Source: Acidobacteriota bacterium
Lineage (GTDB): Bacteria; Acidobacteriota; UBA6911
Direction: 5' to 3'
Assembly (NCBI GenBank): GCA_012719455.1
Contig: JAAYAJ010000094.1
Coordinates: forward strand, 35,651 to 99,650
Length of the DNA: 64,000 bases
In this document: positions 27,454 to 35,659 of the stretch, in pieces
Position numbering within the stretch: position 1 is the first letter of the stretch
How the letters are laid out: each line of letters starts with the position of its first letter
Position numbers and translations under genes: made by a program
The notes under the pieces: model-generated
Databases searched by the model: none
Told to the model about the DNA's origin: nothing
What the model saw: the letters and a program-made list of their open reading frames with translations, nothing else

Positions 27454-28131
27454 ATGAACCCTCTGTATGTTTACCTGAGTTCCGTCGCGCTTTCGACCGG
27501 GCATTGGCTCGACAGGGCGGGAAGTTCGGCGAAGGCCCTGGTCATGAGCCTGGGGGGGCTGGGCGTACTGTTGCTTGCCGTCGCCGACTCCTCCTTCCTC
27601 AGCGTTCCCGAGGGGAACGACATCCTCATCATCCTGCTGTCCGCGGGGGGAACCTGGGGGCGCATGGCCTACTTCGTGGGGATGACGGTCGCCGGTTCGG
27701 TCATCGGCTGTCTCATCCTCTACACGGTGGGGCGCAAGGGGGGGCAGCCGATCCTGCGGCGTCGCTTCGCGGAAGCGAAGATCGAGCGCGCCCGGCGGAT
27801 GTACCGGAAATGGGGCATCCTGACGATCCTCATTCCCAGCATCATCCCGCCCCCCATGCCGTTCAAGATTTTCGTTCTTTGCGCCGGTGTCTTTCACATG
27901 AGGCTGGCCTCGTTCCTGGCGGCGGTCCTCATCGGCCGGACCGTGCGTTATTCGACCTGGGGGATTCTGGCCGTGCTCTACGGGGCGCCGATCCAGGTCT
28001 TCGTCGAGAACAACCTGGTTCTGATCGGCCGGTGGCTTTTCGCCCTCTTTCTGCTCGCCGCGGCCGCCGTGGCGGCGTATTATCTCATCGTGAGACGCCG
28101 GCAGCGGGGCGCGGGCCGGCCGCAAGGGTAG
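27454..28131 (+). CDS. VTT-domain (YqaA/DedA-like) membrane protein
   Basis: A 225-residue integral membrane protein of the VTT superfamily. Hydrophobic segments lie near residues 32-50, 65-90, 115-140 and 190-213. Diagnostic features are SVPEGNDILIILLSAGGTWG, GSVIGCLILYTVGRKGG and a Pro-rich PSIIPPPMPFKIFVLCAGV. Some DedA relatives recycle lipid carriers; the role of YqaA-type members is not settled. The ATG at 27454 gives normal length; there is no good ribosome site. Confidence 0.8.
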   Translation: MNPLYVYLSSVALSTGHWLDRAGSSAKALVMSLGGLGVLLLAVADSSFLSVPEGNDILIILLSAGGTWGRMAYFVGMTVAGSVIGCLILYTVGRKGGQPILRRRFAEAKIERARRMYRKWGILTILIPSIIPPPMPFKIFVLCAGVFHMRLASFLAAVLIGRTVRYSTWGILAVLYGAPIQVFVENNLVLIGRWLFALFLLAAAAVAAYYLIVRRRQRGAGRPQG

Positions 28132-28172
28132 GGACCGGGGAGGGTTCCGGGGCGACGAGTCCCGGGGCTTCG

Positions 28173-28201
28173 TTGACAAGTCTTGTGCACTCTGTTAGAT
28201 T
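28173..28201 (+). promoter_or_regulatory. Promoter of the Lol-like operon
   Basis: TTGACA (28173-28178), 17-base spacer, TAGATT (28196-28201). Transcription would start near 28208, about 25 bases before the ATG at 28233. Confidence 0.75.
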
Positions 28202-28232
28202 CACCCATCCCGAAAGACGGCCGGGGTTAAAG

Positions 28233-29180
28233 ATGAGAGAAATACCGCAGCTGCCAGCACTTGGGGGATATGCACGCCGGGCTTCTCGGCCGCTGGGCGT
28301 CCTTTTGGCGCTGGCGCTGATCCTGGCCGGGTGGGGTTGCAGCATCAAGCGCAAGGTCAGCGTGGAGGTGCCTGTCCGGGTGCTTGCGGCCCGGGAGGCG
28401 GGCTTCGACCGGCTGGTGGAAATCGTCAATGGCTATGGCTCGATTCAGGACCTGGCCAATGCGCGCATGAAGGTGACGCTCACCTATGGCAGATGGGAGA
28501 GCGGGGAGCAGGAGGAATACAAGCGGGCGCCGGGGTACCTGCTTGTGCGCCCCCCGGACCGGCTGAGGCTGGTCATCCAGAATCCCATCACCAAGACGGC
28601 CATCTTCGACGTCCTGAGCGTGGGGGATGACTTTTCGGCCTGGGTGCCCGGGAAACTCCGGTTCTACCGGGGGAAGAACTCGGCCGACAACCTGGTGCTC
28701 GAGGAGTTGCCCGGCGGCGTCCCGCTGCGGGCGTCCCACCTGTACGAGGCCCTGGTTCCGGCGGGGCTCGATCTGTCGGCGCCGGGGACGAAGGTGGCGC
28801 TCGAAGAGGCGGCCGACCGGGAGGCCAAGTACTATGTCCTTTCCTCCTTCCGCGAGGGTACGGGAGCGAGGATTCACTGCCTGCGCAGGATCTGGATCGA
28901 GCGCTCGCAGCTCGCAGTTGCCCGGCAGCAGATGTATCGGGAGGACGGGCGGCTCATAGGCGACATCGAATATATCGGAATGGATCCGGTCGACGGAGTC
29001 TGTCTCCCCGGCGAAATCCGCCTGACGCGTCCCGAGGACGGGTACGCCGTGAAGCTGGAATTCGAGCGGGAAAGCTGGCGCGTCGACAGGGGACTCAAGG
29101 ACGGCGCCTTCGTCCTCCCCCCGCCCCCGGAAGCCGAAGTCGTGGATCTCACGAAAACCGACAAGGAGCAGCGCTTCTAA
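28233..29180 (+). CDS. DUF4292/LolB-like probable lipoprotein
   Basis: A 315-residue exported protein. The N terminus has a hydrophobic segment ending AGWGC, a weak lipobox (Cys36). The mature part resembles the LolA/LolB half-barrel fold: APGYLLVRPPDRLRLVIQNP, GDDFSAWVPGKLRFYRG, then repeated strand-like segments. LolB accepts lipoproteins at the outer membrane. It is the first gene of an operon with an ABC permease, an ABC ATPase and a LolA-like protein, which supports a lipoprotein-sorting role. DUF4292 assignment is from pattern memory. Confidence 0.7.
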   Translation: MREIPQLPALGGYARRASRPLGVLLALALILAGWGCSIKRKVSVEVPVRVLAAREAGFDRLVEIVNGYGSIQDLANARMKVTLTYGRWESGEQEEYKRAPGYLLVRPPDRLRLVIQNPITKTAIFDVLSVGDDFSAWVPGKLRFYRGKNSADNLVLEELPGGVPLRASHLYEALVPAGLDLSAPGTKVALEEAADREAKYYVLSSFREGTGARIHCLRRIWIERSQLAVARQQMYREDGRLIGDIEYIGMDPVDGVCLPGEIRLTRPEDGYAVKLEFERESWRVDRGLKDGAFVLPPPPEAEVVDLTKTDKEQRF

Positions 29181-29181
29181 A

Positions 29182-30276
29182 ATGGAAAACCTGGTCACCG
29201 CCAACATCCGTTCGCGCCCAACACGCGCCTTCATCAGCATCCTGGCCGTCGCCCTGGGGGTTATCCTCATGCTGGTGGTGGGGGGAATCGTCTCAGGCAC
29301 CCTGGACGATTATCTCGGGCGCACGATGGCTCTCGGCTCGGACTTCATCCTGCAGCCGGGCGGCTCCTCCATTCTTTACGCCTTCAGCGACGCGAGCCTG
29401 AACCAGAAGCTGACCGGCGTGATCGAGGAACTGCCGGGGGTGGCGGCGGTGACCCCGGTGCTGTCCAAGTTCCACGCCAAGGGGTTCGGTCTCGTCTTCG
29501 GCATCGACATGGAAAGCTACAACCGGTTCCCCGGGCGTCTGGAGATCCTGGAAGGAACCGCCTCCCTCACGGGGGACGAGGTGATCGTGGACCAGGCGTA
29601 CGCCGACGCCCAGAAGGTCAAGCCGGGAATGACGATCAACGTCCTCAACCACGACTTCAAGGTCACCGCCATCTGCCGCCCGGGGGCCGTGGTCCGGGTT
29701 TTCATTCCGCTTGAGACGATGAAGGTGCTCAACGGCACCCCTGACAAGGTGACGATCATGTTCATCAAGGCGGATCCCAAGGCGGACCTGGACACCGTCT
29801 ACGCGACGCTGCGGGACAAATTCCCGGGCAACTCCATCCTGCGGGCATCCGATCCCAACCTGCTGCTGGCCGAGACGCGGCTGCCGGGCCTTGCGGAGTT
29901 CCGCATGCTGGTCGTGTTCGTGTCGATGCTCCTCAGCTTCATGGTCATCCTGCTGGCCATGTACACCACGATTTTCGAACGGACGCGCGAGATCGGCATC
30001 CTGAAATCGCTGGGGGCGTCGCAGCGTTTTATAGTTGGCATGATCATTCAGGAATCTGTTATGATATGCAGCTTAGGTGCGATTCTGGGGATTGCGATCA
30101 GCGAGGTGATCCGGATCGTGATCATCACGCGGTTTCCTACGCTGCAGGTCTCCATGACGGTCGGGGACCTGCTCCGCGGACTGATCCTGGGACTGGTGGC
30201 CGGGACTTTGGGGGCGTTGTACCCTGCTTACAAGGCGGCGAAGATGGATCCGGTCAAAGCTCTGAGCTACGAGTAG
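29182..30276 (+). CDS. FtsX/MacB/LolC-type ABC transporter permease
   Basis: A 364-residue permease with the type VII ABC layout: one membrane segment near residues 18-40, a large periplasmic domain (about 50-230), and three C-terminal segments. The last part shows [16 protein letters not shown], the conserved coupling motif of the family, and ends [19 protein letters not shown]. Its ATPase partner follows after seven bases. Given the LolA-like and LolB-like neighbours, a LolC/E-like role in lipoprotein release is likely; a MacB-like exporter is the alternative. Confidence 0.88.
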   Translation: MENLVTANIRSRPTRAFISILAVALGVILMLVVGGIVSGTLDDYLGRTMALGSDFILQPGGSSILYAFSDASLNQKLTGVIEELPGVAAVTPVLSKFHAKGFGLVFGIDMESYNRFPGRLEILEGTASLTGDEVIVDQAYADAQKVKPGMTINVLNHDFKVTAICRPGAVVRVFIPLETMKVLNGTPDKVTIMFIKADPKADLDTVYATLRDKFPGNSILRASDPNLLLAETRLPGLAEFRMLVVFVSMLLSFMVILLAMYTTIFERTREIGILKSLGASQRFIVGMIIQESVMICSLGAILGIAISEVIRIVIITRFPTLQVSMTVGDLLRGLILGLVAGTLGALYPAYKAAKMDPVKALSYE

Positions 30277-30283
30277 GGGAACG

Positions 30284-31036
30284 ATGGGTGCCATGGGTGA
30301 AATGAAGGACGGGGCCTCGGCGGCGAACGCCATAGAAACGGTCGACCTGGAGATGACCTACCGGTCGGGCCGGGTGGACGTCCCCGCGGTCCAGGGGGTG
30401 AACCTCACAGTCCGTCACGGGGAGTTCATCGCCATCATGGGGCCTTCCGGGTGCGGGAAATCGACGCTGCTGCACCTGCTGGGCGGACTGCTGCAGCCCA
30501 CCGCCGGGTCGATTCTCATCGACGGGACCGACATCTCGAAGCTGTCCGATGCGGAGCGTACGGCTGTGCGCCGCCGGAAGATCGGTTACGTCTTCCAGCG
30601 CTTCAATCTCTTCCCGACGCTGACCGCCAAGGGGAACATCGAGCTGGCCAAGAAGATCCACGGGAACGGGGTGTCGAACCCCAACGGCGTCGGGTCGATC
30701 TTCGAAATGCTCGGCCTGAAGGGGAAGTTCAACTTCCGCCCCTCGGAACTGTCGGGGGGGGAGCAGCAGCGGGTGGCGATCGCCCGCGCGGTGATCAACC
30801 GGCCAGCCATCATCCTGGCCGACGAGCCCACCGGCAGCCTCGATTCGCGCAATTCCCGCACGGTGCTGCGGATGCTGCGGGACCTCAACAAAAAGCTGGG
30901 GCAGACGATCGTGATGATCACCCACGACTCCGAGGCCGCGTCGACGGCAAACCGCGTGGTCGAGATGAAGGACGGGCGGATCCTCACCCCGACCTGCGGG
31001 TATTCGTACGAACCGGAATTGGAAAGAGTCAACTGA
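30284..31036 (+). CDS. LolD/MacB-type ABC transporter ATP-binding protein
   Basis: A 250-residue ATPase. Walker A is GPSGCGKST (53-61), signature [14 protein letters not shown], Walker [13 protein letters not shown], and the switch histidine MITHDSE. The order of motifs and the N-terminal [16 protein letters not shown] place it in the LolD/MacB/FtsE group. It follows its permease. The start may be any of three close in-frame ATGs (30284, 30293 or 30302). Confidence 0.92.
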   Translation: MGAMGEMKDGASAANAIETVDLEMTYRSGRVDVPAVQGVNLTVRHGEFIAIMGPSGCGKSTLLHLLGGLLQPTAGSILIDGTDISKLSDAERTAVRRRKIGYVFQRFNLFPTLTAKGNIELAKKIHGNGVSNPNGVGSIFEMLGLKGKFNFRPSELSGGEQQRVAIARAVINRPAIILADEPTGSLDSRNSRTVLRMLRDLNKKLGQTIVMITHDSEAASTANRVVEMKDGRILTPTCGYSYEPELERVN

Positions 31037-31042
31037 CCGGCC

Positions 31043-31246
31043 ATGACAAGCGTGCGCGACGCATCGAAGAAAATTTTCGTCTGGTCCTACGGCCGGGGCA
31101 CCATCCAGTACGATATCATCTGCATTCTGATCCTCGCCTTCATCTTCCTGGTCCCGCGCGGCTGCTTCAACGGCGCGGGTTCCCGCATTTCCCCGGAAGA
31201 CTCCGAGACCCGGAGCGAGAATTTTCGACCCCCGGAGCGCCCTTAA
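31043..31246 (+). CDS. Small single-pass membrane protein
   Basis: 67 residues with one strong membrane segment (IICILILAFIFLVPRGCF) and a charged, Pro/Ser-rich tail. It lies six bases after the ABC ATPase and 24 bases before the LolA-like gene, so it is in the operon. It may be an accessory of the transporter; no family recognised. Confidence 0.65.
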   Translation: MTSVRDASKKIFVWSYGRGTIQYDIICILILAFIFLVPRGCFNGAGSRISPEDSETRSENFRPPERP

Positions 31247-31270
31247 GCATCTATAGATCACAGGGAGGGA

Positions 31271-31978
31271 ATGGGAATGCGATTTTCAAAGGCACTGGTG
31301 TTTTTGGGCGTCTTTTTGATGGCGCTCCCGGCGGGGTCGACTCCGGCGCCGGAGGCGGAATCGGCCGAACTCCAGCAAATCCTGGCCCGGGTGGACGAAG
31401 TCAGTCGGACATTCCGGTCCTTTTCGGCGCAGCTGTCGCAGAAGAAATACACGGCGGTGCTCGAAGAGTTCGACACCCCGGAAACGGGGCAGTTCCATTA
31501 CGCCGTCGCCGCGGACGGGGCAGTCATGATGCGGCACGAAATCGAGGCTCCCGGCAGGAGAATTCTCACTATCAAGGGGGACAGCGCGGTCCTCTACCAG
31601 CCCGTCGTGCGCCAGGCGCAGGTGTACGCCCTGGGCAAGCGCAAGAACCTGGTGGAATACCTTGGAACCGGGCTCGGCCAGTCGGCGGAGAAGCTGCGGG
31701 CCAGGTTCCACATCGCCTGGAAGGGGAACGGGTCCGTCAACGGCCAGCCCTGCGCCATGCTCGAATTCAAGCCCCGCGATCCCAAGGCGGCGGCGAGCGT
31801 CTCCTCCATTACGATCTGGTTCCGGAAATCGACCGCGACGCCGGCCCAGTACCGGATCCAGGAACCGAGCGGCGATTACCTGCTGGAGACCTTCAGCGGG
31901 GAAAAACTCAACAGCAGGCTCCCGGACGGTCTCTTCGAGCAGAAGCTTCCAAAGGGGGTCGAGGTGCTCAAGTTCTGA
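31271..31978 (+). CDS. LolA-like outer-membrane lipoprotein carrier protein
   Basis: A 235-residue protein with a signal peptide (FSKALVFLGVFLMALPAGSTPA). The mature part resembles LolA: a helical start LQQILARVDEVSRTFRSFSA, then strands with GQFHYAVAADGAVMMRHEI and GDSAVLYQPVVRQAQVY, and a later EFKPRDPKAAASVSSITIWF. LolA ferries lipoproteins across the periplasm from the LolCDE-type transporter to LolB, and matching candidates are upstream. GGGAGGGA precedes the ATG. Family call is moderately confident. Confidence 0.75.
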   Translation: MGMRFSKALVFLGVFLMALPAGSTPAPEAESAELQQILARVDEVSRTFRSFSAQLSQKKYTAVLEEFDTPETGQFHYAVAADGAVMMRHEIEAPGRRILTIKGDSAVLYQPVVRQAQVYALGKRKNLVEYLGTGLGQSAEKLRARFHIAWKGNGSVNGQPCAMLEFKPRDPKAAASVSSITIWFRKSTATPAQYRIQEPSGDYLLETFSGEKLNSRLPDGLFEQKLPKGVEVLKF

Positions 31979-32021
31979 CGCTGCGGGTTACGTTCTGCCT
32001 GATGGCCGGAGCCGCCGGGTG

Positions 32022-32615
32022 TCAGGGGACGCGGGAGGGTTTCGGCAGTTCCTTCCAGGTGAAGTAGATCCGGTCGAACACGGTCCAGTTGCCCAGCACC
32101 GCCAGGACCCAGAGCACGGCTTCCATCCGCCCCGAAAGCCCGCCGATGATCAGGAGCACGATCCGTTCCGGCCGCTCCATGAAACCGACCTTGCACTTGG
32201 GGATCAGCGATTCCGCGCGGGCCCGGGTGTAGCTCGTGAGCACCGCCCCCATGACCACCACGCCGACGAGGACCACGTATCCCAGTCTCTGCTCGCGCGC
32301 GTAGTGGACCATCAGCCCCTGGAGGATGATGACGTCCGAATAGCGGTCGATGACCGAATCGTAGAAGGCGCCGAACTCGGTGGCGCTCTGGTTGATGCGC
32401 GCCACCTGCCCGTCGAGCATGTCGAACAGCCCGGCGAGAATGATAACCAGCCCCCCCCGGAACAAGTTGCCGTAGCCGAACTCGAAGGCGGCCCAGAAGC
32501 TGAACAGCACGCCGGTGAAGGTGAGCAGGTTGGGGTTGATGTGAAAAAAGGAGAAGACCCGCACGATCCTGTCGAGTAAGAATTTACCCGCTCTTCCGAT
32601 GGCGTCGCTCAGCAT
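32022..32615 (-). CDS. CDP-alcohol phosphatidyltransferase family membrane protein
   Basis: A 197-residue membrane enzyme that joins a CDP-linked lipid to an alcohol acceptor. The family signature is complete: Asp65, Asp68-Gly69, Ala72-Arg73, Gly82, Asp86 and Asp90 (DGQVAR, then GAFYDSVID). Several hydrophobic segments surround it. Acceptor (glycerol phosphate, inositol phosphate or other) cannot be told from the motif. It is convergent with the LolA-like gene and downstream of mlaD. A leaderless-type promoter precedes it. Confidence 0.9.
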   Translation of the reverse strand: MLSDAIGRAGKFLLDRIVRVFSFFHINPNLLTFTGVLFSFWAAFEFGYGNLFRGGLVIILAGLFDMLDGQVARINQSATEFGAFYDSVIDRYSDVIILQGLMVHYAREQRLGYVVLVGVVVMGAVLTSYTRARAESLIPKCKVGFMERPERIVLLIIGGLSGRMEAVLWVLAVLGNWTVFDRIYFTWKELPKPSRVP

Positions 32616-32621
32616 GGCATA

Positions 32622-32650
32622 AAGCTAGACAGATTCATAATACGTGTCAA
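32622..32650 (-). promoter_or_regulatory. Candidate promoter of the phosphatidyltransferase gene
   Basis: Minus strand TTGACA (32650-32645), 17-base spacer, TAGCTT (32627-32622). Six bases separate the -10 from the ATG at 32615, so the mRNA would be leaderless. Confidence 0.5.
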
Positions 32651-32652
32651 GG

Positions 32653-33876
32653 TTAAAAGATCCGGAAGCGGATGGTCAGGAACTTCTTCGGATCCTTCCG
32701 GATGTCGTACAGGAGCTTGGTGATTTCGGCCGAAGACTGGTCGAGGTTGTTGTACAGGCTCGGGTCCTTCAGGAGTTTCCCCATGGTCCCTTTTCCCCCC
32801 TCGATCTCTTCCATGAGGAGGGCGAATTTGGCGAGCGCCTCGGTGCTCGACCGGTAGAAGGCATCGTCTTTGGACAGCTTCCCCAGCGTCCCCTCTCCAT
32901 TTTCCATCCGTTCCATCACCGTGTCGGCCCTGGCCAGCATTCGGTTGGCGTTCTCGAACAGGGAAGGATCCGACATCAGCCGGCCGATGGTTCCCTGGCC
33001 GTTCTGGATGTTTTCGGCCAGGGTGTTGAACTTCTCGAGCGCCTCGGTGAGCCGGTTGTGCAGCTCCGGGTCGGCTACTAGTCGGCCCACCGTCCCCTTC
33101 CCGCGCTGCATCTCGTCAAGCAGGGAAGTGGCGGAGGAGAAGGTGCGGTTCGCTTCCCGGATCGTCCGCTGCATGTCATTGACGATATCGCCCATGTCCG
33201 AGCCGACCTTGGCGGGGTTGATACGCGTGACGATCTCCTTGAAGTGCTCGGAGAGGACGCCGAAATTGGCCACCACGTCGTTGACCCCGGTCATGATCTT
33301 CCGGAAACCGGCGCTCTGGACGCTCTCGATGACGTAGTACTCCCCCTGGCGGACGGGGGGAACCCCCATGGTGCCGGGGGAGATGTCAATGAAGGAGTCC
33401 CCGATCAGCCCGCGCGACTCAATGCTGATTTCCGAATCGCGGCTGATCCGGTCGAGGTATTCCGGATCGATATCAAGGCGCACCTCCACGAAGCGGATGC
33501 CCGTTTTGAGGTCGCGGATCTGGTCCCGCAGTTCCTCGCGGTCCCGCTCCCGGGCGGAAGCGTCGGCCTCGAGCGCCTCCAGCTCCTTTTTGATCTCCGC
33601 GATCCGGGAAAAGACCTTGGCGTTGCCGTCGTAGCTTTCGGGCGGGACGATGGCTACGGCGCGCACCCTGCCGATTTCCATCCCCGCGAACCATACGGGC
33701 GCCCCCGGTTTCAGTCCTCCCACGTCGGTCAGGTAGGCCAGCACCTTGGCCGAGGAGGAAAACCACCGGATGCCCCAGCTCTGCTGGAGAATCAGGACCA
33801 GGAAGAGGAGCAGTCCGACGAGGACGAGAATCCCCACCTTCAGTTCGGCCAGTCGTACTCGTTTCTGTTGCAGCAT
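32653..33876 (-). CDS. mlaD: MCE-family lipid transport protein MlaD
   Basis: A 407-residue substrate-binding subunit of the Mla phospholipid transporter. One N-terminal membrane segment (about 13-32) precedes the MCE domain, with VGGLKPGAPVWFAGMEIGRV and SRGLIGDSFIDISPG. A charged coiled-coil insertion (about 90-125) splits the MCE domain. Residues 259-394 form four exact-length 34-residue repeats beginning GxGTxGxLxxD. Downstream of mlaF and mlaE on the same strand. Confidence 0.93.
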   Translation of the reverse strand: MLQQKRVRLAELKVGILVLVGLLLFLVLILQQSWGIRWFSSSAKVLAYLTDVGGLKPGAPVWFAGMEIGRVRAVAIVPPESYDGNAKVFSRIAEIKKELEALEADASARERDREELRDQIRDLKTGIRFVEVRLDIDPEYLDRISRDSEISIESRGLIGDSFIDISPGTMGVPPVRQGEYYVIESVQSAGFRKIMTGVNDVVANFGVLSEHFKEIVTRINPAKVGSDMGDIVNDMQRTIREANRTFSSATSLLDEMQRGKGTVGRLVADPELHNRLTEALEKFNTLAENIQNGQGTIGRLMSDPSLFENANRMLARADTVMERMENGEGTLGKLSKDDAFYRSSTEALAKFALLMEEIEGGKGTMGKLLKDPSLYNNLDQSSAEITKLLYDIRKDPKKFLTIRFRIF

Positions 33877-33900
33877 GGGACCTTCCTTTCCCGGTCTTTT

Positions 33901-33929
33901 GATGCCCGGGGCGTGACGCTCCGGGCATC
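33901..33929 (-). repeat. Intercistronic hairpin between mlaF and mlaD
   Basis: GATGCCCGG at 33901-33909 pairs with 33921-33929, and an inner GCG/CGC extends the stem, leaving a 3-base loop. On the minus strand it follows the mlaF stop and is followed by AAAAG, not T, so it is more likely an mRNA-stability element than a terminator. Confidence 0.6.
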
Positions 33930-33931
33930 CG

Positions 33932-34723
33932 CTAGTCCACGAACCTACGGACGTAGGGGATCTCGCAATCCATGAGCTGCTGGTGGTTCCCTTCGAAGCA
34001 GATGCGCCCGTTTTCCAGCAGGATGAAATTGATGTTCAGGAGGCGCCGGGGGGCCTTCTCCCGGCTGAACCGGACCCGGCCCTCCCCGTCGACCGTGGCG
34101 AATTCACTGGCGATGGTGGTGGCGGCCTGCAGGTCGTGGGTCACGAAGACGCTGGTGACCCCTTCGAGATCGCGCAGCTTGATCATCAGTTCGACTATGG
34201 TCCGCTTGGTGATCGGGTCCAGCCCCGCCGTGGGCTCGTCATATAGGACCACGCGCGGGGAACCCGCCAGGGCCCGGGCGATCCCCACCCGGCGCTTCAT
34301 TCCACCGGAAAGCTCGGCCGGCATCTTGTCGATCGCCTCCGCGAGCCCCACGAAACCGAGCAGGCGGAGCACCTCCTGCTCGATCTCCGCCTCCTCCATG
34401 GTCCCTTCCTCAAAAAAACGGTAGCCGACGTTTTCCCTGACGCTGAGGGAATCGAACAGGGCCCCCTCCTGGAAGACCATGCCGATCTGGCGGCGGACCG
34501 ACACCATCTCCTCCTCCCCGAGCGCCGTGATGTCCCGCCCCTCGATCAGGATCTGGCCGGATTCGGGCCGGATGAGCCCGAGGATCAGCTTCAGGATGGT
34601 CGATTTGCCCGAGCCGCTGGCGCCCACGATGATCTTGGTTTCGCCCGGACGGATCCGGAAGCTGACCTGCCGGAGCACGGTTTCATCGTTGAACGATTTG
34701 TCGACTGCGCGGAATTCGATCAT
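33932..34723 (-). CDS. mlaF: Mla ABC transporter ATP-binding protein MlaF
   Basis: A 263-residue ATPase. Walker A GASGSGKST, then QIGMVFQEGALFDSLSV (typical of MlaF/TTG2A), signature LSGGMKRRVGIARAL, Walker B VVLYDEPTAGLDP and switch VTHDL. It powers phospholipid movement between the membranes with MlaE and MlaD. It follows mlaE by 18 bases. MlaA, MlaB and MlaC are not in the window. Confidence 0.94.
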   Translation of the reverse strand: MIEFRAVDKSFNDETVLRQVSFRIRPGETKIIVGASGSGKSTILKLILGLIRPESGQILIEGRDITALGEEEMVSVRRQIGMVFQEGALFDSLSVRENVGYRFFEEGTMEEAEIEQEVLRLLGFVGLAEAIDKMPAELSGGMKRRVGIARALAGSPRVVLYDEPTAGLDPITKRTIVELMIKLRDLEGVTSVFVTHDLQAATTIASEFATVDGEGRVRFSREKAPRRLLNINFILLENGRICFEGNHQQLMDCEIPYVRRFVD

Positions 34724-34741
34724 CGGTTCGTCATCGGTTCG

Positions 34742-35533
34742 TCATCGGTTCATCAGGGGCGCGAAGTAGATGAGCAGGTTGTTCAGAAAGAAATCGGCCA
34801 CGATCACCATGATCGACGCGCTCACCACCGCCCGGGTGGTGCTGCGCCCCACTCCCTCGGTCCCCCCGGTCGTCGAGAGCCCGACGTAACACCCGGTCAT
34901 GGCGATGATAAAGCCGAACACCACCGGTTTGACCAGGGTCCCCACCAGGTCGGAAAACTGCAGTGCGTTCAAGGCGTCGGACCAGTACTGGTTGGAGCTG
35001 ATCAGGAGCTTGTAGACGGCGATGATCCAGCCGCCCACCATGCCTATGGCGTCGCAGACAATGGTCAGCACCGGGAGCATGAGGACCATGGCGAGTATGC
35101 GCGGGGTCACCAGGCGCCGGATCGGGTCGGTGCCGAGGGCGCGCATGGCATTGATCTGTTCGGAAACTACCATGGAACCGAGCTCGGACGCGATCCCGGC
35201 GCCGATCCGCCCCGCCAGCATCAGGGCGGAGAGGACGGGGCCCAGTTCGCGGATCACGGTCAGGGCCACGAGCTGTCCCGTCATCCCGACCGCCCCGTAG
35301 CGGCGCAGGGCTCCCTCGGACTGGATCGCCATCACGGCGCCGGTGAAAAACCCGGTCAACGCCACGATCGTCAGAGACCCGACCCCGATCCGGTCCATTT
35401 GCAGCACGATTTCGCGCCAATACACCGGTCGGGAGAAGATGTTGGCCACCGCCCGGACCGAAAGCAGGGTGTAAGACTGGATCGTCTGGATGGAGCTGAC
35501 TACCGCCCGCGAAAGAACATTGAACACGCGCAC
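34742..35533 (-). CDS. mlaE: Mla ABC transporter permease MlaE
   Basis: A 263-residue permease. Family segments are LTGFFTGAVMAIQSEGALRR, LTVIRELGPVLSALMLAGR, IGAGIASELGSMVVSEQINA and MRALGTDPIRRLVTPR. I chose GTG 35533 because AGGGGAA lies just upstream and the length is normal; the ATG at 35614 would overlap the promoter. A TTGACT-N18-TACACT promoter precedes it. First gene of mlaE-mlaF-mlaD. Confidence 0.92.
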   Translation of the reverse strand: MRVFNVLSRAVVSSIQTIQSYTLLSVRAVANIFSRPVYWREIVLQMDRIGVGSLTIVALTGFFTGAVMAIQSEGALRRYGAVGMTGQLVALTVIRELGPVLSALMLAGRIGAGIASELGSMVVSEQINAMRALGTDPIRRLVTPRILAMVLMLPVLTIVCDAIGMVGGWIIAVYKLLISSNQYWSDALNALQFSDLVGTLVKPVVFGFIIAMTGCYVGLSTTGGTEGVGRSTTRAVVSASIMVIVADFFLNNLLIYFAPLMNR

Positions 35534-35569
35534 CGGAAGAATTCCCCTAGTCAAGATCAACCTGGCCGA

Positions 35570-35599
35570 AGTGTATGGGCCGGCGGCGCCGCAAGTCAA
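35570..35599 (-). promoter_or_regulatory. Promoter of the mla operon
   Basis: Minus strand TTGACT (35599-35594), 18-base spacer, TACACT (35575-35570). The leader to GTG 35533 would be about 30 bases. A plus-strand TACAAT at 35624-35629 is a weak candidate -10 for divergent aroC. Confidence 0.6.
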
Positions 35600-35659
35600 G
35601 CTGCATTTGGCCAATGCATGCGGTACAATTCAGCGGATAAAGACGCGAAGGGAAAGACA

